From Ruminiclostridium sp. (GTDB lineage: Bacteria > Bacillota > Clostridia > Oscillospirales > Ruminococcaceae), in assembly GCA_017935365.1 (NCBI GenBank), contig JAGBHT010000036.1, positions 1 to 36,420 on the forward strand: a DNA stretch of 36,420 bases. Reading direction: 5' to 3'. Under the pieces are notes generated by a model. That model saw only the letters and a program-made list of their open reading frames with translations, had not been told where the DNA came from and searched no databases. This document shows positions 1 to 7,090 of this stretch, one piece after another. The translations under genes were made by a program, and so were the position numbers. Numbering within the stretch: the stretch's first letter is position 1; each line of letters opens with the position of its first letter.

Positions 1-399
1 CTTGATATTTACAGCCACATGACCGACACGATGCAGATGCAGGCGGCGGTGAGCATTGACCGCAAAATCGGCGGCACAAACGCACAGATGCCTGTGGTAG
101 AGCAAACACCCAAGGATGCAGAAAAGCCGCCCGTAACCGCGCCGTGTGCGCCCACAGAGCCGCATCCCGAACCCGTCCCGAGAAAGATACGAAAGAGTGG
201 TACGGGTTGCCTGTATCAGATCAACGACAACCTGTGGGAAGGCAGCTTCTTCCCAAGACTGCCCGGCGGCAAACGAAAGAAATTCAACGTCTACGCCGAA
301 ACGAAAGAGCAATGCGAAATCAAACTCGCCGAGATGATCGAAAGAGTGAAAGCGGAGATTACGGAAGAAAAAGCAAAACTAAAAGAGGGCGACTCGTAA
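1..399 (+). CDS. Tyrosine recombinase (integrase), C-terminal end only
   Basis: The open frame enters from the left edge, so only the last 132 codons are present. It begins LDIYSHMTD, which matches the end of phage/ICE tyrosine recombinases, where the Tyr before Ser-His is the catalytic nucleophile (codon at bases 10-12). The ATG at 19 is internal and is not a start. After the tyrosine come about 15 conserved-looking residues, then a Pro-rich linker. A second globular stretch follows (roughly codons 65-125: GCLYQINDNLWEG, then GKRKKFNVYAETKEQ). It resembles the AP2-like arm-binding domain usually found at the N-terminus of such integrases. Known of the family: these enzymes integrate and excise mobile elements at tRNA genes. 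Inferred: this is the integrase of an element lying mostly to the left. The assignment as an integrase end is fairly sure; the nature of the tail is less so. Confidence 0.75.
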   Translation, partial: LDIYSHMTDTMQMQAAVSIDRKIGGTNAQMPVVEQTPKDAEKPPVTAPCAPTEPHPEPVPRKIRKSGTGCLYQINDNLWEGSFFPRLPGGKRKKFNVYAETKEQCEIKLAEMIERVKAEITEEKAKLKEGDS

Positions 400-511
400 G
401 AGCCGCCCTCAAAAATTGGTTTGCAGTAAACAAAGAAAAATATTTTTATAAAGTTCTGCTATATTACAAGGTGCACACAATTAGTGCAAATGATAGATTT
501 TTTGATGTGTT

Positions 512-1777
512 TTACTTATCGTTAAAACATATACTACGCAGTTTTCCCTCTATTTCAACAATACTTTTTTCGGAGGGTTCTTCTTTATTCAACGGTATTG
601 AAAAGAATTTCCAACCACTCTCAAAAAACAATTCGTCAATAATAGTAATGTTGGTTGATTTGAACAGCTTTTTTGAACTTCTTCTTATGGGGGTCGCTTC
701 TGAAAGGAGTATTACATTCACTGGAATTTTAATCTTTGATTGCATATATGTCATGAATTTTCGGGTTGTTGAATCAACAATGAAAACAACATATTTGAAA
801 TCAGATAGTTTGTCAAGCTCTAAACACTCAAAATTTGTATAAGTAACTTTAAATCGTTTGGATAGAAAATCGGTTAGTATTCTAGTAGTATATTTTTTGC
901 TTCCAACAATCAATGTTGGATTGCTGATTGCTAAATTTTGTTGTTTTTGTTGACAATCAAAAACATGTTTTAGTAATGTTCCGTCATCACGTTCTTGCTT
1001 ATATTTTTCCGTGGCAGATTTTGTATCCAAAGTTGTTGAAGTGTATTCCGTATTAAATTTCAATTTTTTGATTTTTAAGTATAATGATGTGAATTCTGTA
1101 ACACCTTTATTTGTGCCTTGTAATAAAAAACAAGGACTTTCATTTTTTTCTTTTGATTTATACCAATTTAAAAGGTCGTTACTTTCGATGATTCTAATAT
1201 ATTCTATAAGTTCGGTGTAGTCGGAATAAAAATATTCGAAATTTTTTATTTGCTCTACGACCTTGTTTATTTGAATTATCTTGTCTTTGATTATTCTATT
1301 GGGTGTTCCATAACTGTGGACGGCTGTTTTCCTCTTTCCATTTGAGTAATAAGTTGTAGTGAGATATGATATCTCTTGATTTGCGATTATGGTTTCGCCA
1401 TCAAGAATTAAAAAGTCTTTATTGGTCAACTCATTTAAGTTTGGGTTGCGTTCATAGACTGAAACTATTATAGAGATAATTTGTTCCATATATTCTAGTA
1501 GCCTGTTGACTTGGGGACTTAATAACTTCTTGGCTTTATGTATTTTAATTTGTTCAGGCACAACGTCAACTATAAAATAGAACAACGCACTTAATATAAA
1601 ACCCATTGCTAAATCATAAATGAAACTGAATTGTTCTTGTGTATGTGGCGCTGTGATAAAAAATGATTTAATAGGATTAGGAAGAAATTCGAATACTGGC
1701 ATTGATGAGAGTTTTATTGCAATCACTAGACACAGTATGGTAATGATAAGCAACGCATAATTGATACGTTTTTTCAT
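512..1777 (-). CDS. Unknown AT-rich membrane protein, island cargo candidate
   Basis: I do not recognise this 421-residue protein. I start it at the ATG at 1777 because a GGAGG (1783-1787) lies 5 bases upstream; a GTG four codons earlier overlaps that ribosome site. Two hydrophobic helices are visible near residues 4-24 and 52-76, followed by a long, charged, probably cytoplasmic region. The last 130 residues alternate short hydrophobic strands with helices (PTLIVGSKKY..., YVVFIVDSTT..., VNVILLSEATP), like a small Rossmann or receiver-type fold, but without an evident phospho-acceptor. The gene is much richer in A+T than its neighbours and lies between an integrase end and a tRNA gene, which suggests horizontal transfer. 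A defence or element-maintenance role is possible, but nothing in the sequence proves it. Confidence 0.7.
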   Translation of the reverse strand: MKKRINYALLIITILCLVIAIKLSSMPVFEFLPNPIKSFFITAPHTQEQFSFIYDLAMGFILSALFYFIVDVVPEQIKIHKAKKLLSPQVNRLLEYMEQIISIIVSVYERNPNLNELTNKDFLILDGETIIANQEISYLTTTYYSNGKRKTAVHSYGTPNRIIKDKIIQINKVVEQIKNFEYFYSDYTELIEYIRIIESNDLLNWYKSKEKNESPCFLLQGTNKGVTEFTSLYLKIKKLKFNTEYTSTTLDTKSATEKYKQERDDGTLLKHVFDCQQKQQNLAISNPTLIVGSKKYTTRILTDFLSKRFKVTYTNFECLELDKLSDFKYVVFIVDSTTRKFMTYMQSKIKIPVNVILLSEATPIRRSSKKLFKSTNITIIDELFFESGWKFFSIPLNKEEPSEKSIVEIEGKLRSICFNDK

Positions 1778-1865
1778 AGATACCTCCACTCATTGTTAAT
1801 AGTTCTTTAAAACATTCGGTTATTAGAAGTTTTTTCAAGAGAAACTTTTAATGTTTAAATCAGAA

Positions 1866-1898
1866 AACGAGTCCGATCTTTTTTAATTCGGACTCGTT
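1866..1898 (-). terminator. Terminator after tRNA-Pro
   Basis: A perfect 11-bp inverted repeat (AACGAGTCCGA and its complement) surrounds an 11-base loop just beyond the 3' end of the proline tRNA. On the minus strand it is followed by TTCTGATTT. It probably ends the tRNA transcript and separates it from the AT-rich gene at 512-1777. Confidence 0.6.
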
Positions 1899-1902
1899 AG
1901 CC

Positions 1903-1978
1903 TGGTCCGAGTGACAGGGATCGAACCTGCGGCCTGATGGTCCCAAACCACCCGCGCTCCCAGCTGCGCCACACCCGG
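1903..1978 (-). tRNA. tRNA-Pro(TGG)
   Basis: The minus strand folds as a complete tRNA. The acceptor stem CCGGGTG pairs with CACTCGG (one G-T pair), the anticodon loop is TTTGGGA in a GGTGG/CCATC stem, the T loop is TTCGATC, and the CCA end is encoded. The anticodon TGG reads proline. Its 5' half differs clearly from the two proline tRNA fragments just upstream at 2126-2165 and 2331-2367, so it is not a simple copy of them. No good promoter lies directly in front of it; it may be read from the promoter at 2395-2423. Confidence 0.9.
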
Positions 1979-2110
1979 ATATTTATTAAATTTTCCTCAA
2001 TTGTGGGATAAACTGTGGTCAAAACGATTTTTGACCGATTTTTTGATTTTTACAAATGCCCGAAACCCGCATGAATACAGGGGGTTTGAGGCTTTTAATT
2101 TTTCAGGGCG
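1979..2110. other. Non-coding stretch with hairpins, possible attachment-site remnant
   Basis: This gap between the intact and the broken proline tRNAs holds no gene. It contains a perfect 8-bp hairpin, GGTCAAAA with loop CGAT (2017-2036), and a second inverted repeat, AAACCC/GGGTTT (2066-2090). Short repeats and hairpins next to a tRNA are common in att regions of tyrosine-recombinase elements, where integrase arm sites lie. That reading is inference from position and structure only. Confidence 0.35.
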
Positions 2111-2125
2111 TTAAACGCCCGACAC

Positions 2126-2165
2126 GCTCCCAAAGCAGGCGCGCTACCACCTGCGCTACACCTCG
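2126..2165 (-). pseudogene. tRNA-Pro 5' half, broken copy A
   Basis: The minus strand begins CGAGGTGTAGCGCAGG and runs through a normal D arm and a CCTGC TTTGGGA anticodon arm (anticodon TGG). The 3' side of the anticodon stem is then imperfect (GCGTG). A GGGCG/CGCCC hairpin sits in the T-arm position (2103-2119 region), but no acceptor strand complementary to CGAGGTG follows. It is therefore a broken gene, unlikely to be charged. The first 37 bases match copy B at 2331-2367 except for one base. Confidence 0.7.
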
Positions 2166-2330
2166 ATATTGCTATATGAAATTTTTATTTATAATCGGTT
2201 TTCTTCCCTGCTTTGTCCGCCCTCTTGCGGTGCCCGTAATCTCTTCGGCTCATACTGAGCCTTGACATTCCGACCGCTGCGCCGAAAAACTGTTCGCTTC
2301 TTCTGCAACCGGCAGCGCTCACGTTTTTCG

Positions 2331-2367
2331 CCCAAAGCAGGAGCGCTACCACCTGCGCTACACCTCG
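2331..2367 (-). pseudogene. tRNA-Pro 5' half, broken copy B
   Basis: The same proline tRNA 5' half as copy A: acceptor strand CGAGGTG, D arm and anticodon arm up to TTTGGG. After that the sequence (CGAAAAACGTGAGC...) no longer resembles a tRNA. A promoter with both consensus boxes (2395-2423) still lies in front of it, so this was probably the original tRNA-Pro locus of the cluster, cut at the anticodon by an integration or recombination event. Confidence 0.7.
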
Positions 2368-2394
2368 AAATTATCTGCTTTTTACAGCGAAAAT

Positions 2395-2423
2395 ATTATA
2401 TCATATCTGTTCTGAATTGTCAA
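2395..2423 (-). promoter_or_regulatory. Consensus promoter for the proline tRNA remnant
   Basis: On the minus strand TTGACA (2423-2418) is followed after 17 bases by TATAAT (2400-2395). Both boxes are exact consensus. The start point would be near 2388, about 20 bases before the tRNA 5' half at 2367. Transcription could continue through both fragments to the intact tRNA-Pro at 1978. Confidence 0.75.
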
Positions 2424-2491
2424 CTGAAATTATCGTCTCAGTTAAACACGATAAAAATTTTTTGAAATAATTCGTGTAAAATTCGGTCAGC

Positions 2492-2521
2492 AAAAAAATA
2501 AACCGCATAACAATGCGGTTT
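2492..2521 (-). terminator. Terminator of the Gly-Arg-His-Gln tRNA transcript
   Basis: On the minus strand AAACCGCAT and its complement form a 9-bp stem with a 4-base loop, followed by ATTTTTTTG. It lies 10 bases past the 3' end of tRNA-Gln. It is a good Rho-independent terminator and separates this transcript from the proline tRNA unit. Confidence 0.8.
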
Positions 2522-2531
2522 GTAAAGCATC

Positions 2532-2606
2532 TGGCTGGGATAGCGGGATTTGAACCCACGAGTGACGGAGTCAAAGTCCGTTGCCTTACCACTTGGCTAT
2601 ATCCCA
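2532..2606 (-). tRNA. tRNA-Gln(TTG)
   Basis: The minus strand has acceptor strand TGGGATA paired to TATCCCA, an ACGGA/TCCGT anticodon stem around CTTTGAC (anticodon TTG), T loop TTCAAAT and an encoded CCA. It is the last member of the four-tRNA transcript. Confidence 0.93.
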
Positions 2607-2611
2607 ATATA

Positions 2612-2656
2612 AACAAATGCCGCCGGCACTTAAGCCCAGCGCAGGCGGCATTTGTT
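2612..2656. repeat. 13-bp perfect inverted repeat between tRNA-Gln and tRNA-His
   Basis: AACAAATGCCGCC at 2612-2624 is repeated inverted at 2644-2656, with a 19-base loop. No long U-tract follows in the minus (transcribed) direction. It may be a weak terminator with read-through, or a processing hairpin in the tRNA precursor. Confidence 0.5.
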
Positions 2657-2667
2657 CGTAATAAATA

Positions 2668-2745
2668 TGGGGTGGGAGATGGGACTCGAACCCACGATCT
2701 TCGGGACCACAATCCGACGCGTTAACCAGCTACGCTACACCCACC
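2668..2745 (-). tRNA. tRNA-His(GTG)
   Basis: The anticodon loop on the minus strand is TTGTGGT (anticodon GTG). The extra 5' G (position -1, base 2745) faces the C73 that precedes the encoded CCA, which is the identity feature of histidine tRNAs. One T-T mismatch is visible in the acceptor stem. Confidence 0.93.
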
Positions 2746-2750
2746 ATAAA

Positions 2751-2827
<77 letters not shown>

Positions 2828-2882
2828 ATGGTCTACATTTAACATATTTATTATCTATTTAAGCTCTCATTTCTGAGAACTA

Positions 2883-2957
2883 TGGAGCGGGTGATGGGAA
2901 TCGAACCCACACAACCAGCTTGGAAGGCTGGGATTCTAGCCATTGAACTACACCCGC
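2883..2957 (-). tRNA. tRNA-Gly(TCC)
   Basis: On the minus strand GCGGGTG pairs with CACCCGC, the anticodon arm carries CTTCCAA (anticodon TCC), and the T loop is TTCGATT with an encoded CCA. It is the first tRNA of the minus-strand transcript. Confidence 0.93.
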
Positions 2958-3010
2958 ATATAAGTCAAAACGTGCTTGTTGAACTGTACACATCTCTTTG
3001 ACGCTTGTAT

Positions 3011-3039
3011 ATTATAACACAGTAAAATCACATTGTCAA
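3011..3039 (-). promoter_or_regulatory. Consensus promoter of the tRNA cluster
   Basis: On the minus strand TTGACA (3039-3034), a 17-base spacer and TATAAT (3016-3011) lie about 54 bases in front of tRNA-Gly. Both boxes are exact consensus, as expected for a strongly expressed stable-RNA unit. Confidence 0.8.
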
Positions 3040-3120
3040 GACTTTTTTAAAATTTTTTCTTCTTTTCGGTCGTATTAAGAATTTTAGGTATCGTAATATT
3101 TCTGTTTTTTCCCGTTGTGC

Positions 3121-3149
3121 TTGTATTTCCGGGCATTATTTGATATAAT
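3121..3149 (+). promoter_or_regulatory. Promoter of the hydrolase-nadE unit
   Basis: TTGTAT (3121-3126), a 17-base spacer and TATAAT (3144-3149) precede the hydrolase gene by 44 bases. Confidence 0.6.
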
Positions 3150-3193
3150 AGTATATAAAATATGTTACTGCGCCCGGCGAAAGGAGAAAGTCT

Positions 3194-4159
3194 ATGGCAT
3201 ACGAAAAGATTACCGGAACCTTTGAATCCTCGAACGGCACCGATAACTGTGCCTATTACATCTATGTACCCACTGTTCTGACAAACGGCGGATATAAAGG
3301 TATTATCCAGATCTCTCACGGTATGTGCGAGTATATTGAGCGTTATGAACACTTTGCGGACTTTCTGACATCGCACGGTTATATAGTCTGCGGCAACGAT
3401 CATTTAGGACACGGAAACAGCGTAAAAACAAACGACGACCTCGGGTACTTTGCGCCGAAAGACGGTTGGAGCCATCTTGTAAACGATCTTCACCGTATGA
3501 CTATGATAATGAAGAAGAAATACCCTGCTCTGCCCCATATCCTTATAGGTCACAGTATGGGAAGCTTTGTTGCAAGGCTGTATCTCACACGTTTTCCGAA
3601 TGAACTTACCTGTGCCGTAATTATGGGCACGGGTGACGACAAGGCGCTATCCGAAATAGGTGTCAGAGCGACCCGCTCGGTAGCCTCGGTAAAAGGCGAA
3701 CGCTTCCGCAGTGACAAGCTGAACACACTGATATTCGGCGTGTACAATGACAGGATAAAGGACAGTCAGACTATCTACGACTGGCTGACCCACGACAGAG
3801 ATGTTGTAAAGAAATACATCGATGATGAGAAGAGCAATTTTGTGTTCACGGCAAGCGGATTTGTTGACCTTACCACGCTTCTTCGCAGGGTTTCAAGTCA
3901 GCAGTGGGCTGAAAAAGTACCGAAAAAGCTCCCGATCATATTTATGGCAGGAACAGCCGATCCTGTCGGCAGTTACGGCAAGGGTGTGCGCAACGTTTAC
4001 GCAAAGCTTATAGACGAAGACTGCAACGTTGACATAAAGCTGTACCCCGGAGCGCGTCATGAACTTGTAAATGAAACTATGAAAGAAATAGTTTTCGATG
4101 ATATAATTACCTGGATAGACAGAAAGGTCGGCGGAACGACGGGCAATTACGAATTTTAA
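3194..4159 (+). CDS. Alpha/beta hydrolase, lysophospholipase/monoacylglycerol lipase type
   Basis: This 321-residue protein has the serine-hydrolase layout of the monoacylglycerol lipase/lysophospholipase group. An HG oxyanion loop lies at residues 42-43 (SHGMCEY), the nucleophile elbow GHSMGS has the catalytic serine at 121, and the acid is probably the Asp of GTADPVGS. The histidine is in the sequence YPGARHELVNE near the C-terminus. There is no signal peptide, so it should act in the cytoplasm on acyl esters; the true substrate cannot be read from the sequence. An AGGAG lies 8 bases before the ATG. The gene is followed after 23 bases by nadE and is probably cotranscribed with it, though no shared function is obvious. 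Confidence 0.88.
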   Translation: MAYEKITGTFESSNGTDNCAYYIYVPTVLTNGGYKGIIQISHGMCEYIERYEHFADFLTSHGYIVCGNDHLGHGNSVKTNDDLGYFAPKDGWSHLVNDLHRMTMIMKKKYPALPHILIGHSMGSFVARLYLTRFPNELTCAVIMGTGDDKALSEIGVRATRSVASVKGERFRSDKLNTLIFGVYNDRIKDSQTIYDWLTHDRDVVKKYIDDEKSNFVFTASGFVDLTTLLRRVSSQQWAEKVPKKLPIIFMAGTADPVGSYGKGVRNVYAKLIDEDCNVDIKLYPGARHELVNETMKEIVFDDIITWIDRKVGGTTGNYEF

Positions 4160-4182
4160 GCCCTGCCGCCGGAAAGAACAAT

Positions 4183-6132
4183 ATGAAAGACGGATTTATC
4201 AAAGTAGCGGCGGCAACACCCGAAATAAAAGTTGCCGACTGCGATCACAACGCAAAACAGATAATTTCAATTGCAAAGGAGCTTGCCTCAAAAGGCGTTA
4301 AGCTTGCGGTTTTCCCCGAGCTTTGCATTACGGGTTATACCTGTCAGGATCTGTTTTTCCAGACAACTTTGCTCGACGGTGCAAAGAATGCACTTGTAAC
4401 CATTCTGGAAGAATTGTCGGAGCTTGATATGATAACTGTAGTCGGTCTGCCGATGCAGTTTAAAAGCAAACTGTATAACTGTGCGGCTGTAACCTATCAC
4501 GGAGAAGTACTCGGATATGTCCCGAAACAGTATTTGCCGAACTACAACGAATTTTACGAGATGCGCCACTTTACCGCGTGGGACAGTAACAAATGCGAAT
4601 ATTATTATCTGAATCATTTCAACACAGACAGCGACGGCGAATGTGACGATACATTGAGCGCTTATTTCGGTGCGGGACTTGTGTTCACCTGTAACGATAT
4701 GCACGATTTTTCGTTTGGGATCGAGCTTTGCGAGGATCTGTGGTCGCCCTGCCCTCCCTCGGCATATCTTGCACAGTGCGGCGCAAACATTATTCTCAAC
4801 CTGTCCGCAAGCAATGAGATGATAGGAAAGTCGGAATACCGCCGTTCGCTCGTTCTGAACCAGTCTGCAAGACTGATATCCGGATATATCTACTGCTCCG
4901 CAGGAGAGGGCGAAAGTACGCAGGACTTGGTGTTCTCAGGTCATAATATAATTGCCGAGAACGGAACAACGCTTGCCGAAAGCGAACTTTTCTCGAACGA
5001 TTATGTGATCAGCGAGATAGATGTAAACAAGCTTGCGTTTGAACGCAGGAAAAACACGTCTTTCAGAAACGACAAGTGCGATACGGAAACTATATGGTTC
5101 GATATGGCGGTTTCAGATACAAAGCTGACACGTTTTGTATCACGCACACCGTTTATCCCCTACTCTGCCGACGAAACCGACAAGAGATGTGAGCTTATCC
5201 TTTCAATGCAGGCGCACGGGCTTAAAAAGCGTCTTTCGCATGCTTATGCAAAAACCGCCGTTATCGGAATTTCGGGCGGACTTGACAGCACGCTTGCACT
5301 TCTTGTATGCGCCAATGCAATGAAACTCCTCGGCAGATCGATGACAGACATTGTTGCGGTGACAATGCCGTGCTTCGGAACAACGAAACGTACAAAGTCA
5401 AACGCTGTGAAGATATGCGAGGCACTTGGTGTTACACTGCGTGAGATCAACATCACCGACAGCGTAAAACAGCATTTCATGGACATAGGACACGATATAA
5501 ACGATTTGTCTGTAGTGTTTGAAAACGGTCAGGCAAGAGAGCGTACAAAGGTACTTATGAACGTTGCGAACCAGACAGGCGGACTTGTTATAGGTACCGG
5601 CGATCTGTCGGAGCTTGCACTCGGCTGGGCGACATACAACGGCGATCATATGTCTATGTACGGCGTTAACTGCTCGATACCCAAAACGCTTATCAAGCAC
5701 CTTGTAAGCTACTACAGCAAAACAACCGATAACAAGCTGTTAAAGGAATCGCTTGAAGATATACTTGACACTCCCGTAAGCCCTGAGCTTCTGCCGGCAA
5801 ACGGCGATGAAATTTCTCAGAAGACCGAGGATCTTGTAGGTCCTTACGAGCTTCACGATTTCTTCCTGTACAACGGCATAAGATGGGGATTTACTCCCGA
5901 AAAGGTATTCAGGCTTGCGCTGTATGCGTTTGACGGTGCTTATGACCGTGAAACGATACTGAAATGGCTGAAAACGTTCTACCGCCGTTTCTTCTCACAG
6001 CAATTCAAGCGTTCATGCCTGCCTGACGGTCCCAAGGTCGGATCGGTAACGCTGTCACCGAGAGGCGACTGGAGAATGCCGAGCGATGCGTGTGCAACGC
6101 TGTGGCTGAGTCAGATAGAAAACCTGAAATAA
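4183..6132 (+). CDS. nadE: Glutamine-dependent NAD+ synthetase
   Basis: The enzyme makes NAD+ from deamido-NAD+, ATP and ammonia released from glutamine, the last step of NAD synthesis. The 649-residue length fits the two-domain glutamine-using form. The N-terminal nitrilase-type glutaminase domain shows the triad Glu46 (FPELCITGYT), Lys115 (VPKQYLPNY) and Cys183 (GIELCEDLW). The C-terminal synthetase domain has the ATP pyrophosphatase loop SGGLDST at residues 364-370, and the later GTGDLSELALGW stretch is also typical. The ATG is preceded by GGAAAG. It sits in an operon-like position after the hydrolase. All catalytic residues are present, so it should be active. Confidence 0.96.
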   Translation: MKDGFIKVAAATPEIKVADCDHNAKQIISIAKELASKGVKLAVFPELCITGYTCQDLFFQTTLLDGAKNALVTILEELSELDMITVVGLPMQFKSKLYNCAAVTYHGEVLGYVPKQYLPNYNEFYEMRHFTAWDSNKCEYYYLNHFNTDSDGECDDTLSAYFGAGLVFTCNDMHDFSFGIELCEDLWSPCPPSAYLAQCGANIILNLSASNEMIGKSEYRRSLVLNQSARLISGYIYCSAGEGESTQDLVFSGHNIIAENGTTLAESELFSNDYVISEIDVNKLAFERRKNTSFRNDKCDTETIWFDMAVSDTKLTRFVSRTPFIPYSADETDKRCELILSMQAHGLKKRLSHAYAKTAVIGISGGLDSTLALLVCANAMKLLGRSMTDIVAVTMPCFGTTKRTKSNAVKICEALGVTLREINITDSVKQHFMDIGHDINDLSVVFENGQARERTKVLMNVANQTGGLVIGTGDLSELALGWATYNGDHMSMYGVNCSIPKTLIKHLVSYYSKTTDNKLLKESLEDILDTPVSPELLPANGDEISQKTEDLVGPYELHDFFLYNGIRWGFTPEKVFRLALYAFDGAYDRETILKWLKTFYRRFFSQQFKRSCLPDGPKVGSVTLSPRGDWRMPSDACATLWLSQIENLK

Positions 6133-6203
6133 AAATATTATTGAATAACCGAAATCAACCTGTCAATAATTACCTCACAAAACTGAATGCTATGGAGGTA
6201 CTT

Positions 6204-6917
6204 ATGACAGGTTTTTTTAAACGTAATATTCTTGATAAAGCTATGATTCTGGGTGCGGTGCTGAGCCTTATAATAACGGGTTTCACGGCATTTGCAGAGG
6301 ACTGCGAGGAAAAGCCGCAGGAGGTGCTGAGGCTTCACATACTTGCAAATTCCGACAGCGAGGAGGATCAGACGCTGAAATACGATCTGCGTGATTATAT
6401 GCTGGCTACTTTTTCGGATGTATTCGGGGACTGTGACAATTTCAATCAGTCGGTAGCGGTTGCAAGTGAACGCAGAGCGGAAATCGAAGAAAAAGCAAAT
6501 GAATTTGTACATTCAAAGGGCTATGATTACAACGTAAAATGTGAAGTCGCAAAGACATATTTCACAACCAGAAAGTACGAAAACGTAACGTTGCCTGCCG
6601 GGGAATATACCGCAGTACGTCTGCTTATCGGGAATGCAGAGGGCAGAAACTGGTGGTGTGTTATGTTTCCGCCGCTGTGTCTGCCTGCCGCAGGTGAATT
6701 TTTCACCGAAGAAGAAAGCAAGCGTATTGAAGAAAGCCGTGATTACGAAGTAAAGTTTGCAGTGTTTGAGGCTTTGCATGGATTTTTCGGCGGTAACGAT
6801 ACAGATGAAAACACCGAAGAAACCGGGAATGGTAATAACGAGAATGCGAGTGACAGTGCGGAAAACGATTTTGCGAAGATATCCGTTTTCGGGGCAATGA
6901 ATTGTACTCTTCAATAA
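6204..6917 (+). CDS. spoIIR: Stage II sporulation protein R
   Basis: SpoIIR is the forespore-made signalling protein that triggers processing of pro-sigma-E by SpoIIGA in the mother cell. The 237-residue protein has an N-terminal membrane or signal segment (about residues 12-31) and then the family block VLRLHILANSDSEEDQ (41-56). Further on is the hallmark NWWCVMFPPLC. The C-terminus has an acidic, Asn-rich low-complexity tail. I start it at the ATG at 6204 because GGAGG (6194-6198) lies 5 bases upstream. Longer in-frame extensions would overlap nadE and include this ribosome site. Its presence shows the organism sporulates or descends from sporulating ancestors. Confidence 0.93.
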   Translation: MTGFFKRNILDKAMILGAVLSLIITGFTAFAEDCEEKPQEVLRLHILANSDSEEDQTLKYDLRDYMLATFSDVFGDCDNFNQSVAVASERRAEIEEKANEFVHSKGYDYNVKCEVAKTYFTTRKYENVTLPAGEYTAVRLLIGNAEGRNWWCVMFPPLCLPAAGEFFTEEESKRIEESRDYEVKFAVFEALHGFFGGNDTDENTEETGNGNNENASDSAENDFAKISVFGAMNCTLQ

Positions 6918-6924
6918 ATATTAC

Positions 6925-6948
6925 GGCAGGCGGAGCGATCCGCCTGTC
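6925..6948 (+). terminator. Hairpin after spoIIR
   Basis: GGCAGGCGGA and TCCGCCTGTC pair with one mismatch around a GCGA loop, 8 bases after the spoIIR stop. The T-tract is poor, so it may be a weak terminator or a 3'-end stabiliser backed up by the stronger one at 7046-7080. Confidence 0.5.
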
Positions 6949-7045
6949 AGACTCTTGATAAACCTATATTTTTAATAATATTGGGTTTGGGAATAGGGAC
7001 TGAAAACAGGTTGCATTTTCAAAAACTGACTTTTTATACAGGCAG

Positions 7046-7080
7046 AACGGACAGCAAGAAAAAACTGCTGTCCGTTTTCT
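7046..7080 (+). terminator. Terminator, left twin of the one at 8391
   Basis: AACGGACAGCA and its exact complement form an 11-bp stem followed by TTCT on the plus strand. The same 11-bp stem recurs at 8391-8421, so near-identical hairpins bracket the XRE/membrane-protein module. Confidence 0.75.
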
Positions 7081-7090
7081 ATACGCTGTA

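Noticed and set aside
144..842. Long plus-strand frames at 144-842 overlapping the integrase end and the AT-rich gene
   Set aside because: Out of frame with the integrase, lacks a ribosome site, and its second half is antisense to a better supported gene.
6090..6203. Upstream extension of spoIIR into the end of nadE
   Set aside because: The extension overlaps nadE and would contain the GGAGG that serves the ATG at 6204.
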